DNA of 64,000 nt from an alpha proteobacterium U9-1i (GTDB taxonomy: Bacteria; Pseudomonadota; Alphaproteobacteria; Caulobacterales; Aquidulcibacteraceae), in NCBI GenBank assembly GCA_000974665.1, contig BBSY01000003.1:434001-498000 (forward strand), read 5' to 3'. How positions within the stretch are numbered: position 1 is the stretch's first letter; the number at the start of each line of letters is the position of its first letter. The notes under the pieces were generated by a model, which saw only the letters and a program-made list of their open reading frames with translations, made no database searches and was not told the origin of the DNA. The position numbers were made by a program, and so were the translations under genes. Below, one piece after another: positions 1 through 8,255 of this stretch.

Positions 1-1
1 C

Positions 2-232
2 TCCGCCGAGCAAGTTCGCGTTCAAGTGGGCCAACGCAGCGGCGGCATGGCCGAGATCTTGGCTGGTGTCGCCGAGGGCGACCAGATCATCACGCAAGGC
101 GTGCAAAGCGTGCGGCCGGGTCAGCCGGTGCGTTTCGGCGATGGCGCGCCGGGCGATGGCGGCCTGCGCGATCGCACACCGGCGGCGTCGACCGCGCCCG
201 CGCCCGACCGTGCTCAGCAACGGCGGAGTTAA
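2..232 (+). CDS. RND efflux membrane fusion protein, C-terminal part (partial)
   Basis: The frame is open to the left edge and ends in TAA at 230-232, so this is the last ~76 residues of a longer protein. The visible part reads as the membrane-proximal end of an HlyD/AcrA-type periplasmic adaptor: 'VRVQVGQRSGGMAEILAGV' followed by 'GDQIITQGVQSVRPGQPVRF', the usual final strand motif of these adaptors. A Pro/Ala-rich tail follows. The gene ends 3 bases before the RND pump, consistent with an adaptor-pump operon. The adaptor would link the inner-membrane pump to an outer-membrane channel. The family is clear from the motif and neighbour; the substrate is unknown. Confidence 0.85.
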   Translation, partial: SAEQVRVQVGQRSGGMAEILAGVAEGDQIITQGVQSVRPGQPVRFGDGAPGDGGLRDRTPAASTAPAPDRAQQRRS

Positions 233-235
233 GCC

Positions 236-3200
236 GTGACGCTTTCCGATCTCTCGGTTCGCCGGCCCGTCCTCGCAACGGTGTTTTCGCTCATCATCAT
301 CGCCTTCGGCGCGATTGCCTTCACGACCTTGCCGTTGCGCGAATTGCCGGACGTGGACCAGCCGGTCGTATCGGTGAGCGTGTCCTATCCAGGCGCCTCG
401 GCGCAGGTGGTGGAAAATCAGATCACGAGGCCGATCGAGGATCAGCTCTCGGGCATTGACGGCATCGATCTCATCCGATCGTCGAGCCGTGATGGACGCT
501 CTTCGGTCAATATCGAGTTCTCGCTCGACCGCGATCTGGAAGACGCCACCAATGATGTCCGCAACGCGGTGGCGCGGGCGCAAGGGCAATTGCCCGTCGA
601 TGCGCTTGAGCCGGTGGTGCAGAAGAACGACGCCGATGCCGATCCGATCCTTTGGTACAGCCTGGAATCGACGACGCTCGACCGCATTGCGCTGACCGAC
701 TACGCCGAGCGCTACATTGTCGACCGCCTCTCCGTCGTCGATGGCGTCGCGAGCGTTCGCGTGTTTGGCGGATTTACGCGGTCGTTGCGGATTTGGCTCG
801 ACACCAACGCCATGGCCGCGCGCGGTCTCACCGTGCAGGACGTTGAAAACGCGCTGCGCTCGCAGAATGTGGAATTGCCGGCGGGATACGTGCAGAGCGA
901 GGAGCGCGACTATCAGGTCCGCGTCGCGCGCGCTTTCGATACGCCGGAGCAATTCGATCGCTTGCCCCTGCGCAGCGGCGCCGATGGCGCGGTGGTGCGG
1001 TTGGGCGATGTCGCGCGCATCGAGATCGCGCCGGATGAAACGCGCCGCCTCTTCCGGGGCAATGGCGTCGATCAAGTCGGCATCGGCGTGGTGCGCCAGT
1101 CGCAGTCCAACGCGTTGGATGTCGCACGCGGCGTGAAGGCCGAGGTCGAGAACGTCGAAGCGGCGCTGCCCGAGGGCGTGCACATGGTGCTCACCACGGA
1201 TTCGACGCTGTTCATCGACCGCGCGATCGAGCGGGTGGGCGCTACCTTGATCGAATCCACGTTGCTCGTCGTGTTCGTGATTTTCCTGTTCCTCGGCAGC
1301 TGGCGCGCCGCGTTTGTGCCGGCCGCTGTTATACCGGTGTGCCTCGTCGGCTCGTTTTTGATCCTCTCGATCTTCGGCTTTTCGATCAATCTGCTGACGC
1401 TTATGGCGTTGGTGTTGGCGATTGGGCTTGTGGTCGACGATTCCATCGTCGTGCTGGAGAACGCGCAGCGCCGCGTGGACACGTTGGGCGAGCCGCCGTT
1501 GGTGGCCGCCGAGCGTGGGACGCGGCAGGTGTTCTTCGCGGTTATCGCGACGTCGGCGGTGCTGGTGGCGGTGTTTGCGCCGCTTTTGTTCGTCGGGGGC
1601 TATGTCGGGCGTTTGTTCGTTGAACTCGCCGTGACGGTGGCGGGCGTTGTCGTAATTTCGGCTTTCGCGTCGCTGTCGCTGTCGCCGATGATGTGTTCGA
1701 AGCTCATCAAGCCGGCCAAGCAGAGCACATGGCTCACGCGCTTCATGGACGGCATGCTCGATAAATTGCGGGCGTCCTATCGCGCGTCGCTTGAAGCGGC
1801 GATGAATGCGAAGCCGATCGTGTTTGCGCTGTTCGGGTTCGTTATCCTCGGCGGGGGCTTCATTTTCACGCAGCTCTCGTCAGAGCTGACGCCGACGGAA
1901 GACCGCGGCCAGATCCAGATTTCGATCAATGGCCCGGAAGGCGCGGGCTTTGAATACACGCAACGCGTCGTGAACCAGGTCGAAGCCATCTTGCTCGAGT
2001 ATGTTGAACGCGGCGAGGTTGCGCGCATCACGCTGATGGCGCCGGGGTTCGGCGATGCGGGAACATCGCGTTTTTCGAGCGGCGGCGGGCGGCTTACGCT
2101 TACCAATTGGGAAGAGCGCGAGCGCAGCTCCGCGGACATCGAAACGGAATTGAACCAGCGCTTCGCGCAAATCCCCGGCGCCGTCGTGCGCGCGCGGGCC
2201 GCGAGCGCATTCCAGCGCGGCGGCGGGGGCGGCGAAGGCGCATCGATCGTGCTGCTTGGCTCGACCTACGAGCAAACAGCGGCGGTGGCGCAACGGATCG
2301 TCGATCGGTTGCGCGACAACCCGAACTTCCAGCGTCCGCGCATGGACTACGAACCAAATTCGCCGCGTGTGCTGGTCGAGATCGACCGCGAGCGCGCCGC
2401 GTCACTTGGCGTATCCGTGCAGGCGATTGGACGCACGCTTGAGGCGACGATGGGCTCGCGCCGCGTGAATACGATCACCGATCGTGGCGAGGAATATTAC
2501 GTCTACCTGCAAGCCGAGCGTGACGAACGCTCGACGGTGGATGACCTCGGCAACAAGTTCGTGCGCTCGGACCGCACTGGCGAATTGGTGCCGCTGTCGA
2601 GCTTGGTCACCTCGCGCACGGTGGGCGACGCATCGGAACGCCGCCGCACCAACCGCCAGGCGGCGGTCACGGTCGGCGCGTCAATCGCCGGCGATTATGC
2701 GATCGGCGATGCGATCCAGGAATTGGAGACGATCGCCCGCGCTGAGATCGGCAACGAGCCGATCGCCATCGATTACACGGGGGCGGCGCGGCAGTTCAAG
2801 CAGGCGACCGGCGCCATTGGCTTTGCCTTTGGGTTTGCGCTGCTGATCGTGTTCCTGGTGCTGGCGGCGCAGTTTGAGAGTTTCGTACACCCGCTTGTGA
2901 TCATGCTGGCGGTTCCGCTCGCGGTTTCGGGCGGATTGTTCGGGCTCTTCCTGTTTGACAACACGCTCAACATCTACAGTCAGATCGGCTTGATCATCCT
3001 CATCGCGCTTGGGGCGAAGAACGGGATTTTGATCGTCGAATTCGCCAATCAGATGCGCGACGAGGGCCGATCTATTCGAGACGCCATTCTCGAAGCGTCG
3101 GACCTGCGCATTCGTCCGGTGTTGATGACCTCGATCGCGACCGTCGTTGGCTCGATCCCGCTCATCATCGGCCACGGCGCCGGCGCGGAGAGCCGGATGA

Positions 3201-3370
3201 CGATCGGCGTGGTGATTTTCTTCGGCCTCTCGGTCGCGACCTTGCTGACGCTGTTCGTGGTGCCGGTGTTCTACGACCTGTTGGCGCGCTACACGAAATC
3301 GCCAGAGGCGACGGCTAAGCAGATCGAAGAGTTCGACCACGCCGAAGCGGCGGCGCGGCCCGCCGAGTGA
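236..3370 (+). CDS. RND multidrug efflux transporter, inner-membrane pump (HAE1 type)
   Basis: The 1044-residue length is normal for an AcrB/MexB-class proton-driven exporter. It starts with GTG four bases after the adaptor stop. The N-terminus 'LSVRRPVLATVFSLIII' is the first membrane helix. A large periplasmic loop follows, then helices with 'GLVVDDSIVVLEN' (the paired Asp of the proton relay in TM4) and, in the C-terminal half, 'LGAKNGILIVEFANQ' (the relay Lys of TM10). The second periplasmic loop has a Gly-rich insert ('RGGGGGEGAS', ~660). It works as a trimer with the adaptor encoded just upstream; an outer-membrane partner gene is not in the window. Family assignment is firm; substrate range cannot be read from sequence. 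Confidence 0.96.
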   Translation: MTLSDLSVRRPVLATVFSLIIIAFGAIAFTTLPLRELPDVDQPVVSVSVSYPGASAQVVENQITRPIEDQLSGIDGIDLIRSSSRDGRSSVNIEFSLDRDLEDATNDVRNAVARAQGQLPVDALEPVVQKNDADADPILWYSLESTTLDRIALTDYAERYIVDRLSVVDGVASVRVFGGFTRSLRIWLDTNAMAARGLTVQDVENALRSQNVELPAGYVQSEERDYQVRVARAFDTPEQFDRLPLRSGADGAVVRLGDVARIEIAPDETRRLFRGNGVDQVGIGVVRQSQSNALDVARGVKAEVENVEAALPEGVHMVLTTDSTLFIDRAIERVGATLIESTLLVVFVIFLFLGSWRAAFVPAAVIPVCLVGSFLILSIFGFSINLLTLMALVLAIGLVVDDSIVVLENAQRRVDTLGEPPLVAAERGTRQVFFAVIATSAVLVAVFAPLLFVGGYVGRLFVELAVTVAGVVVISAFASLSLSPMMCSKLIKPAKQSTWLTRFMDGMLDKLRASYRASLEAAMNAKPIVFALFGFVILGGGFIFTQLSSELTPTEDRGQIQISINGPEGAGFEYTQRVVNQVEAILLEYVERGEVARITLMAPGFGDAGTSRFSSGGGRLTLTNWEERERSSADIETELNQRFAQIPGAVVRARAASAFQRGGGGGEGASIVLLGSTYEQTAAVAQRIVDRLRDNPNFQRPRMDYEPNSPRVLVEIDRERAASLGVSVQAIGRTLEATMGSRRVNTITDRGEEYYVYLQAERDERSTVDDLGNKFVRSDRTGELVPLSSLVTSRTVGDASERRRTNRQAAVTVGASIAGDYAIGDAIQELETIARAEIGNEPIAIDYTGAARQFKQATGAIGFAFGFALLIVFLVLAAQFESFVHPLVIMLAVPLAVSGGLFGLFLFDNTLNIYSQIGLIILIALGAKNGILIVEFANQMRDEGRSIRDAILEASDLRIRPVLMTSIATVVGSIPLIIGHGAGAESRMTIGVVIFFGLSVATLLTLFVVPVFYDLLARYTKSPEATAKQIEEFDHAEAAARPAE

Positions 3371-3853
3371 TCAGTTCGCGGTTTCGACCATCAGATAGGC
3401 GATCAGATCGCGGCGCTGGGTTTCGTTTCGTACGCCGGCGAAGGCCATGCGATTGCCCGGCAAGAAAGTCTGTGGGTTTGCGAGCCACTGATCGAGTTGT
3501 GCGGCGTCCCAGGTGAAGTTCGCGGCCTGCACGGCTTCTGAATAATTGAAGCCTTCGACCGTGCCGATTTCGCGGTTGAAGACGTGGTGCAGGTTCGGTC
3601 CAACGCGGTTGCCGGCGCCTTCGTCGATCGTGTGGCACGAGCGGCACTGCGCGAAGACGCGGCGGCCAGCCTCGTAATCGGCAGCATTGTAGGGCGCGGG
3701 CAGCGCGGCGAGCGCGGTTTGAATTTCCTCGGGCGTGGGGCCGGCCGGCGCAGCGGGCGCCGGCGCTTCGGCTGTCGGTGTGGAGGGCGTTGAAGCGGGT
3801 TGCCCACAAGCGGCCAGAGTGAGCGCGAGAACGGACACGGCAATCAAACGCAT
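3371..3853 (-). CDS. c-type cytochrome lipoprotein (cytochrome c2-like)
   Basis: A ~160-residue protein with a lipoprotein signal ('LALTLAAC', lipobox Cys at ~19), a Pro/Ala-rich spacer, then one class I cytochrome c domain. The haem motif is 'CRSCH'; the distal ligand is probably the Met in 'GNRMAFAGV'. It should carry electrons at the periplasmic face of the inner or outer membrane. The start at 3853 is preferred over an ATG three codons upstream because AGGA lies 8 bases before it. The gene converges on the RND pump gene with the two stop codons abutting in the palindrome TGATCA. The partner oxidase or reductase is not visible. Confidence 0.9.
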   Translation of the reverse strand: MRLIAVSVLALTLAACGQPASTPSTPTAEAPAPAAPAGPTPEEIQTALAALPAPYNAADYEAGRRVFAQCRSCHTIDEGAGNRVGPNLHHVFNREIGTVEGFNYSEAVQAANFTWDAAQLDQWLANPQTFLPGNRMAFAGVRNETQRRDLIAYLMVETAN

Positions 3854-3948
3854 GACACACATCCTGCTGAAGGCGGCGCAAGTGTCACACGCCGCGCCCT
3901 AGGTGCAACCATTGGCTCGCGCGTCAGAGCGCCGCGCGGTCCGCGAAA

Positions 3949-4024
3949 TGGTGCCGCCAGAGGGACTCGAACCCCCGACCCCCTGATTACAAATCAGGTG
4001 CTCTACCAGCTGAGCTATGGCGGC
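3949..4024 (-). tRNA. tRNA-Thr (anticodon TGT)
   Basis: Read on the minus strand the 76 bases fold as a full cloverleaf: acceptor GCCGCCA pairs with TGGCGGC, D stem GCTC/GAGC, anticodon loop TTTGTAA with anticodon TGT, T loop TTCGAGT. The 3' CCA is encoded. Confidence 0.97.
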
Positions 4025-4115
4025 GCCGGCGCTCCTTCTGCCAGCACCTGCTTGCGATCGGAACCAGCAAAATCGCTGGGGCGTTCCTCTCCTGACGGGC
4101 ATCAGGAGAGAAATC

Positions 4116-4328
4116 ATGTCAATCACCAAGAAAATCCTGGCCATGACGGCCGCAGTGTCGCTGGGCCTTTTGGGCGCGTGCGGTACGTTGACCGGTGCGG
4201 CCACGGGCGCCGCCGTGGGAGCGGCTGTGGGCAATAATACCGGCGATGGCGACGCGGCCGAAGGCGCCGCGGTCGGCGCGGCGGCCGGCGCTGTCGCCGG
4301 CACGATCGTCTCGCCGCCACGCGAATAG
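4116..4328 (+). CDS. small glycine-zipper lipoprotein
   Basis: A 70-residue protein. The signal peptide 'MSITKKILAMTAAVSLGLLGAC' contains a good lipobox (LGAC), so it should be lipidated and exported. The rest is Gly/Ala repeats of the type 'GAATGAAVGAAVG' and 'GAAVGAAAGAVAG', a glycine-zipper pattern that packs as tight helices in membranes; this is seen in Omp16/YMGG-like outer-membrane proteins. ATG at 4116 is preceded by AGGAG. The in-frame ATG at 4017 lies inside the tRNA and was not used. Function beyond an envelope role is unknown. Confidence 0.75.
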   Translation: MSITKKILAMTAAVSLGLLGACGTLTGAATGAAVGAAVGNNTGDGDAAEGAAVGAAAGAVAGTIVSPPRE

Positions 4329-4398
4329 CCGCCTTCGGCAGCTTGAACCTTTCCCCCGCCGGCCGCTGTTTGATAAGGACAGCGCGCCGGTGGGGACG

Positions 4399-5712
4399 AT
4401 GGCTGAAGGCACGAGCTCAGGTATCAACGCTAAATTGTTCGGCACAGGGCCGAAGCGCATCTTGTCGCTTGATGGCGGCGGGGTGCGCGGACTTTTGGCG
4501 CTGGGGATACTCAGCGAGCTCGAGCGGCGGTTGAAGCGCCGGAGCGGCACACCGAGTTTCCGGCTGGCGGACTATTTCGATCTCATCGGCGGGACGTCGA
4601 CGGGCTCGATCATCGCTGCGGCGTTGGCGATGGGCAAAAGCGTTGGCGAGGTTTCAGCTCTCTACCACGAATTGGCGCCGGCCGTGTTTGCGGCGGAGGG
4701 CGCCAATGCGGGCATCCGCAAAGCGCGGTTCGATTCCGACAAACTGAACGACGTGCTCGCGCGAGAATTTGGCGATCATGAATTGGGATCGCCCGCCCTG
4801 AAGACGGGCTTTGCAGTGTTTGCAAAGCGCATCGACACCGGTTCGGCCTGGACGCTGACGAACAATCCGCGCTCGGCGTTTTGGGAAGGGCCGCCCGGGG
4901 GCTATCCGAACAAGAGGTTTCAGATCCGCCAATTGGTGCGCGCCAGTGCTGCGGCGCCAACGTTTTTTGAAGAATGCCACGTTCGCTTGATCCCCGAGGG
5001 CGAGCCTGTGCCGCCGGGCGCAGATGCGATTGGCGAGTTCGTGGATGGCGGTGTCGCCGCTTTGAACGATCCGAGCCTGCAATTGCTGAAAGTCGCGACG
5101 TTGAAGCATTACGGCTTCAATTGGCCTTCAGGCGACGACCGCTTGATGATGATCTCGATCGGCACAGGATATTGGCGTCCGGCGCTGCGTTACGACACGT
5201 TGCAAAACGATTTGCTGCACACGGTGGCGCCCGCCGCCGCGCGCGCGGTGTTTGCGCTGACCAGCATGATCCATGATGCCTCGCTCAATACGCTGGTGAC
5301 GATGCAGGCGCTGTCGGCGCCGCCGAGGCCGTGGCGGATCAACAGCGAAATCGAGGACATGCGCGGCGCGCATTTGTCCCCGGTGCCGGTGCTGCATTTT
5401 CAGCGCATGGACGCGCGCCTCGATGACGAGAGCGAGATCCGTCGCCTCGGGCTGAACTATTCCGCCGCGCAGTTGGAGGCCATGAAGGACATGGCCACGG
5501 GCGAGACCAGTACGCTCGCGCATCTGGAAGAGATCGGCCGACGCGTGGGCGACGATTATTTTCGTCGCCGCGTCCAAACCGAGCCGGATTGGGAGCGCGC
5601 GATCCTCCCGGCGCGGTTCGATCCGCCTGGGTTCACAGGGCCCAAAGGACCAGCGCAAAGCCGGATTGAGGCGATGGGACGGATATTCGGCGGACGTCCC
5701 CGAAAGGGATAG
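4399..5712 (+). CDS. patatin-like phospholipase (acyl hydrolase)
   Basis: 437 residues with all patatin landmarks: oxyanion-hole loop 'DGGGVRG' (25-31), nucleophile elbow 'GTSTG' with Ser67, and the catalytic Asp in 'DGG' (216-218). These enzymes use a Ser-Asp dyad to release fatty acids from phospholipids. No signal peptide or membrane segment is seen, so it is cytosolic or exported by a non-Sec route. A GTG at 4390 is an alternative start, better spaced from AAGGA at 4375-4379. The ~150 C-terminal residues after the catalytic core are not recognised. Neighbours are an envelope lipoprotein and two muramidases. No cyclic-nucleotide synthase is adjacent, so it is not an obvious CBASS effector. 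Confidence 0.9.
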   Translation: MAEGTSSGINAKLFGTGPKRILSLDGGGVRGLLALGILSELERRLKRRSGTPSFRLADYFDLIGGTSTGSIIAAALAMGKSVGEVSALYHELAPAVFAAEGANAGIRKARFDSDKLNDVLAREFGDHELGSPALKTGFAVFAKRIDTGSAWTLTNNPRSAFWEGPPGGYPNKRFQIRQLVRASAAAPTFFEECHVRLIPEGEPVPPGADAIGEFVDGGVAALNDPSLQLLKVATLKHYGFNWPSGDDRLMMISIGTGYWRPALRYDTLQNDLLHTVAPAAARAVFALTSMIHDASLNTLVTMQALSAPPRPWRINSEIEDMRGAHLSPVPVLHFQRMDARLDDESEIRRLGLNYSAAQLEAMKDMATGETSTLAHLEEIGRRVGDDYFRRRVQTEPDWERAILPARFDPPGFTGPKGPAQSRIEAMGRIFGGRPRKG

Positions 5713-5828
5713 CGGCGGCGGTCGGTTTCCCTTTGCGGGAGGCGCCGTGGCGTGGTTAACCGGAGGCCGGCAAAACGCCGGCCCAGAGGGGCTGGGACGG
5801 CCCGAACGCGGCGACAAAGGGGACTTTC

Positions 5829-7346
5829 ATGAGCTTCTGGGATTCTGTGTTCCGGGCCGTGTTTGGCAGCCGCGGGGGCAAGACGACGTCGCCTCCGCCG
5901 CCACCCCCGCCACGCGCACCTCCACCCCCGCCTCCGGCCGCGCCGCGTCCGCCGGCTGCGCCACCCGCGCCGCCGCCGGCCGCGCCACCCGCACCGGCTC
6001 CGGCAGCACCACCTGCGCCGCCGCCCGCGCCGCCGCCGCCGCCGGCGCATGCGCCACCGACGCCGCCCGCGCCGCCACCAGCCGCTCCGCCTGCGCCGCC
6101 GCCAGCGGCGCCACAGCCTTCCGCGCCGCCTGCCGGCTTCTCCATCGATGGATTGCGCGCGCAGAACGCGGCGCGACTGACCAACGCCGACATCGACGCT
6201 GCCGCGCAGCGGCTGGGCGTTGAGGCAAATGCACTGCGCACCGTGATCCGTGTCGAGAGCGCGGGTCCGGGGTTCAGCGCGGACGGCAAGCCGCTTATTT
6301 CGTTCGAGCCGTATTGGTTCAGCGTCGCCACGGGCGGACGCTTCGATGCGTCTCATCCCAACGTGTCGCAGCCGACTGTTCGGCGCGCCGATCTCGGCGG
6401 CAATCAAGCTGCGCGCTATGCCAAGCTGGCTGAGGCGTATGGACTTGATGCGGCGGCCGCGCTCGGCGCGACAAGCTGGGGCGCGTTTCAGACGCCTGGG
6501 CGCTACTTCGCGCAAGCAGGCTATCCGAACGTGTTCGCGTTCGTGAGCGACATCTCGCAATCGGAAGCGCGCCAATTGACGGCGTTCGAGCAATATTTGC
6601 GCAATCAGAGCCTGATCGACGAATTACAGCGCAAGGATTGGGAGGGCTTTGCCCGCGCTTACGAAGGCGATCAGGGTTTTGCTGCTTACGCCAATGCGCT
6701 TTCCGCTGCTTACACGGCGGTGTCGCGCGACAATCCGTCGGGCACGCACTTCCTCGATACGCTGATCGCGGTGTCGCGCGCGGGCTTGACGCAGGCCGAT
6801 TACGAAGCCGCGGCCGCGCGACTTGGGTGTGAGCGAGAGGCGATCCAAGCCGTTGTCGAAGTGGAGAGTGGGGCGTCCGGTTTCGCCACGAACGGCAAGC
6901 CGATCATTCTCTATGAGCCGCACATCTTTTCGCGCCTCACCAGCCGGCGCTTCGACGCCAGCAATCCGACTGTTTCCTATCCAACATGGGACCGCACGCT
7001 CTATCCGCGCGATCAGGCTGGCCGTTGGGCGCAGATGCGCGAGGCGTATGGCCTGGACGCTGAGGCCGCCGTCGCGTCGGCGAGCTGGGGCCGTTTCCAG
7101 ATCATGGGCATGAATTACGAACGCTGCGGTTTCACCAAAGCCACCGATTTCGTGGCTGATATGGCCAAGAACGAAGTGCAGCAGCTGAAGGCGTTTGAGG
7201 GCTTCGTGCGTTCGTCTGGCATCGCCGACGAATTACAGCGTCTCGACTGGGAAGGCTTCGCGCGCGTTTATAACGGGCCGGGGCAGGTGGAGCGGTACGG
7301 GCGCTTGATGCGTGAGGCGTATCAGCGGCTGAAGGGTGTGGCGTAG
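5829..7346 (+). CDS. double N-acetylmuramidase-domain protein with Pro-rich linker
   Basis: 505 residues in three parts. Residues 1-16 ('FWDSVFRAVFGSR') form a short amphipathic peptide. Residues ~20-110 are almost pure Pro/Ala. Two domains of the N-acetylmuramidase family (formerly DUF3380, phage and T6SS lysozyme type) follow at ~120-300 and ~315-500. The second has the usual motifs 'VEVESG', 'YEPHIFSR', 'ASWGRFQIMG' and 'YNGPG'. The first keeps the Glu ('RVESAG') but has 'FEPYWFS', 'TSWGAFQ' and 'YEGDQG'. There is no Sec signal or membrane helix. The expected activity is peptidoglycan glycan-strand cleavage. The next gene is a one-domain paralogue with the same N-terminal peptide. The polyproline run probably needs EF-P for translation. 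Confidence 0.85.
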   Translation: MSFWDSVFRAVFGSRGGKTTSPPPPPPPRAPPPPPPAAPRPPAAPPAPPPAAPPAPAPAAPPAPPPAPPPPPAHAPPTPPAPPPAAPPAPPPAAPQPSAPPAGFSIDGLRAQNAARLTNADIDAAAQRLGVEANALRTVIRVESAGPGFSADGKPLISFEPYWFSVATGGRFDASHPNVSQPTVRRADLGGNQAARYAKLAEAYGLDAAAALGATSWGAFQTPGRYFAQAGYPNVFAFVSDISQSEARQLTAFEQYLRNQSLIDELQRKDWEGFARAYEGDQGFAAYANALSAAYTAVSRDNPSGTHFLDTLIAVSRAGLTQADYEAAAARLGCEREAIQAVVEVESGASGFATNGKPIILYEPHIFSRLTSRRFDASNPTVSYPTWDRTLYPRDQAGRWAQMREAYGLDAEAAVASASWGRFQIMGMNYERCGFTKATDFVADMAKNEVQQLKAFEGFVRSSGIADELQRLDWEGFARVYNGPGQVERYGRLMREAYQRLKGVA

Positions 7347-7371
7347 CGGCAAGAAGCGCGGGGGGTGAGTG

Positions 7372-8199
7372 ATGGGTATCTTCGACGCGTTGTTTCGAGC
7401 TGTGTTTGGCAGCCGCAGCAGCAAATCCACGACGACCACCTCGCCGCCGCCAGCGCCGAAGCCGGCGCCGCCGCGCCCTCCGGTAACGCCACCAACGCCG
7501 CCGCCGGCTGCGCCGCCGCCGCCTCCCGCGCACGGCAACGCATCGCCGCCCCCACCGCCGAGACCGCCAGCGCCGCCTGCACAGCCGACCGACTATCTCT
7601 CAACCTTGCGGGCCGAGAGCCGTGCGCCGCTGACGCGCGCGGATTTTGAACGCGTCGCTGCGGCTCTGAATTGCGAGTGGGAAGCGGTGGGCGCGGTCGC
7701 GGAAGTGGAGTCAGGGCCGCTTGGCGGGTTTGGACCGGATGGGCGCCCGATCATCTTGTTCGAGCGGCATCTGTTTTCGCGTCACACCAGTTCGCGCTAC
7801 GACGCCACGCACCCGACGATTTCCAACCGCACCGGAGGCGGCTATCCGAGGACGCAAGCCGAACGTTGGGCGCAGTTGGAGCAGGCTTATGCGCTTGATC
7901 CCGAGGCGGCGCTGAAAAGCGCAAGCTACGGCCGCTTCCAGGTGCTGGGCCAAAACTATCCGAATGGCGGCTTCGCCAACGCGCATGCGTTCGTTTCGTC
8001 CATGGCGCGTTCCGAGCAAGGGCAGCTGCAAAGCTTTGTCGACTTCGTCCGCGCCAACAATTTGGGCGATGAACTTCAGCGCAAGGATTGGGTGGGCTTC
8101 GCCAGCCGGTACAACGGCCCGAGCTACGCTCAATTCCAGTACGACACCAAGATGGCGGCGGCGTATCAGCGGCTGAAGAACAACCCGCCGACGTCCTGA
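7372..8199 (+). CDS. N-acetylmuramidase-domain protein, paralogue of upstream gene
   Basis: About 275 residues. The N-terminus 'GIFDALFRAVFGSR' matches that of the upstream gene, followed by Thr/Ser and a Pro-rich linker to ~75, then one muramidase domain with 'EVESG', 'FERHLFSRHTS', 'ASYGRFQVLGQNY' and 'YNGPS'. This domain resembles the second domain upstream more than the first. No signal peptide is visible. ATG 7372 is used; a GTG one codon earlier is also possible. The gap to the upstream gene is only 25 bases, so the pair is probably one transcript that arose by duplication. Delivery route to peptidoglycan is unknown. Confidence 0.85.
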   Translation: MGIFDALFRAVFGSRSSKSTTTTSPPPAPKPAPPRPPVTPPTPPPAAPPPPPAHGNASPPPPPRPPAPPAQPTDYLSTLRAESRAPLTRADFERVAAALNCEWEAVGAVAEVESGPLGGFGPDGRPIILFERHLFSRHTSSRYDATHPTISNRTGGGYPRTQAERWAQLEQAYALDPEAALKSASYGRFQVLGQNYPNGGFANAHAFVSSMARSEQGQLQSFVDFVRANNLGDELQRKDWVGFASRYNGPSYAQFQYDTKMAAAYQRLKNNPPTS

Positions 8200-8255
8200 G
8201 CGCGGACCGGCTGGCCTTGCTTTAGTCCGCTTCGAGCGCCTACATCCGCGCGACC

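Noticed and set aside
26-232. Stand-alone 68-residue gene starting with GTG at 26
   Set aside because: The frame stays open to the window edge and the residues before GTG continue the adaptor fold, so it is the end of a longer gene.
4017-4115. N-terminal extension of the glycine-zipper lipoprotein
   Set aside because: It would start inside tRNA-Thr and would hide the lipoprotein signal.
4399-5712. Patatin protein as a CBASS (CapV) effector
   Set aside because: No CD-NTase, Cap2/Cap3 or HORMA-like gene is nearby.
5890-6120. Repetitive Pro/Ala codons as a possible tandem or CRISPR-like repeat
   Set aside because: The repeat is codon-level low complexity within one frame, with no fixed repeat and spacer lengths.
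5556-6593. Arg-rich minus-strand frame opposite the Pro-rich linker
   Set aside because: The Arg runs are the antisense reading of Pro/Ala codons; the plus-strand muramidase domains are clearly the real product.
5829-8199. Muramidase pair as a prophage lysis module
   Set aside because: No holin, terminase, capsid, tail or integrase genes flank it, and neighbours are housekeeping genes.
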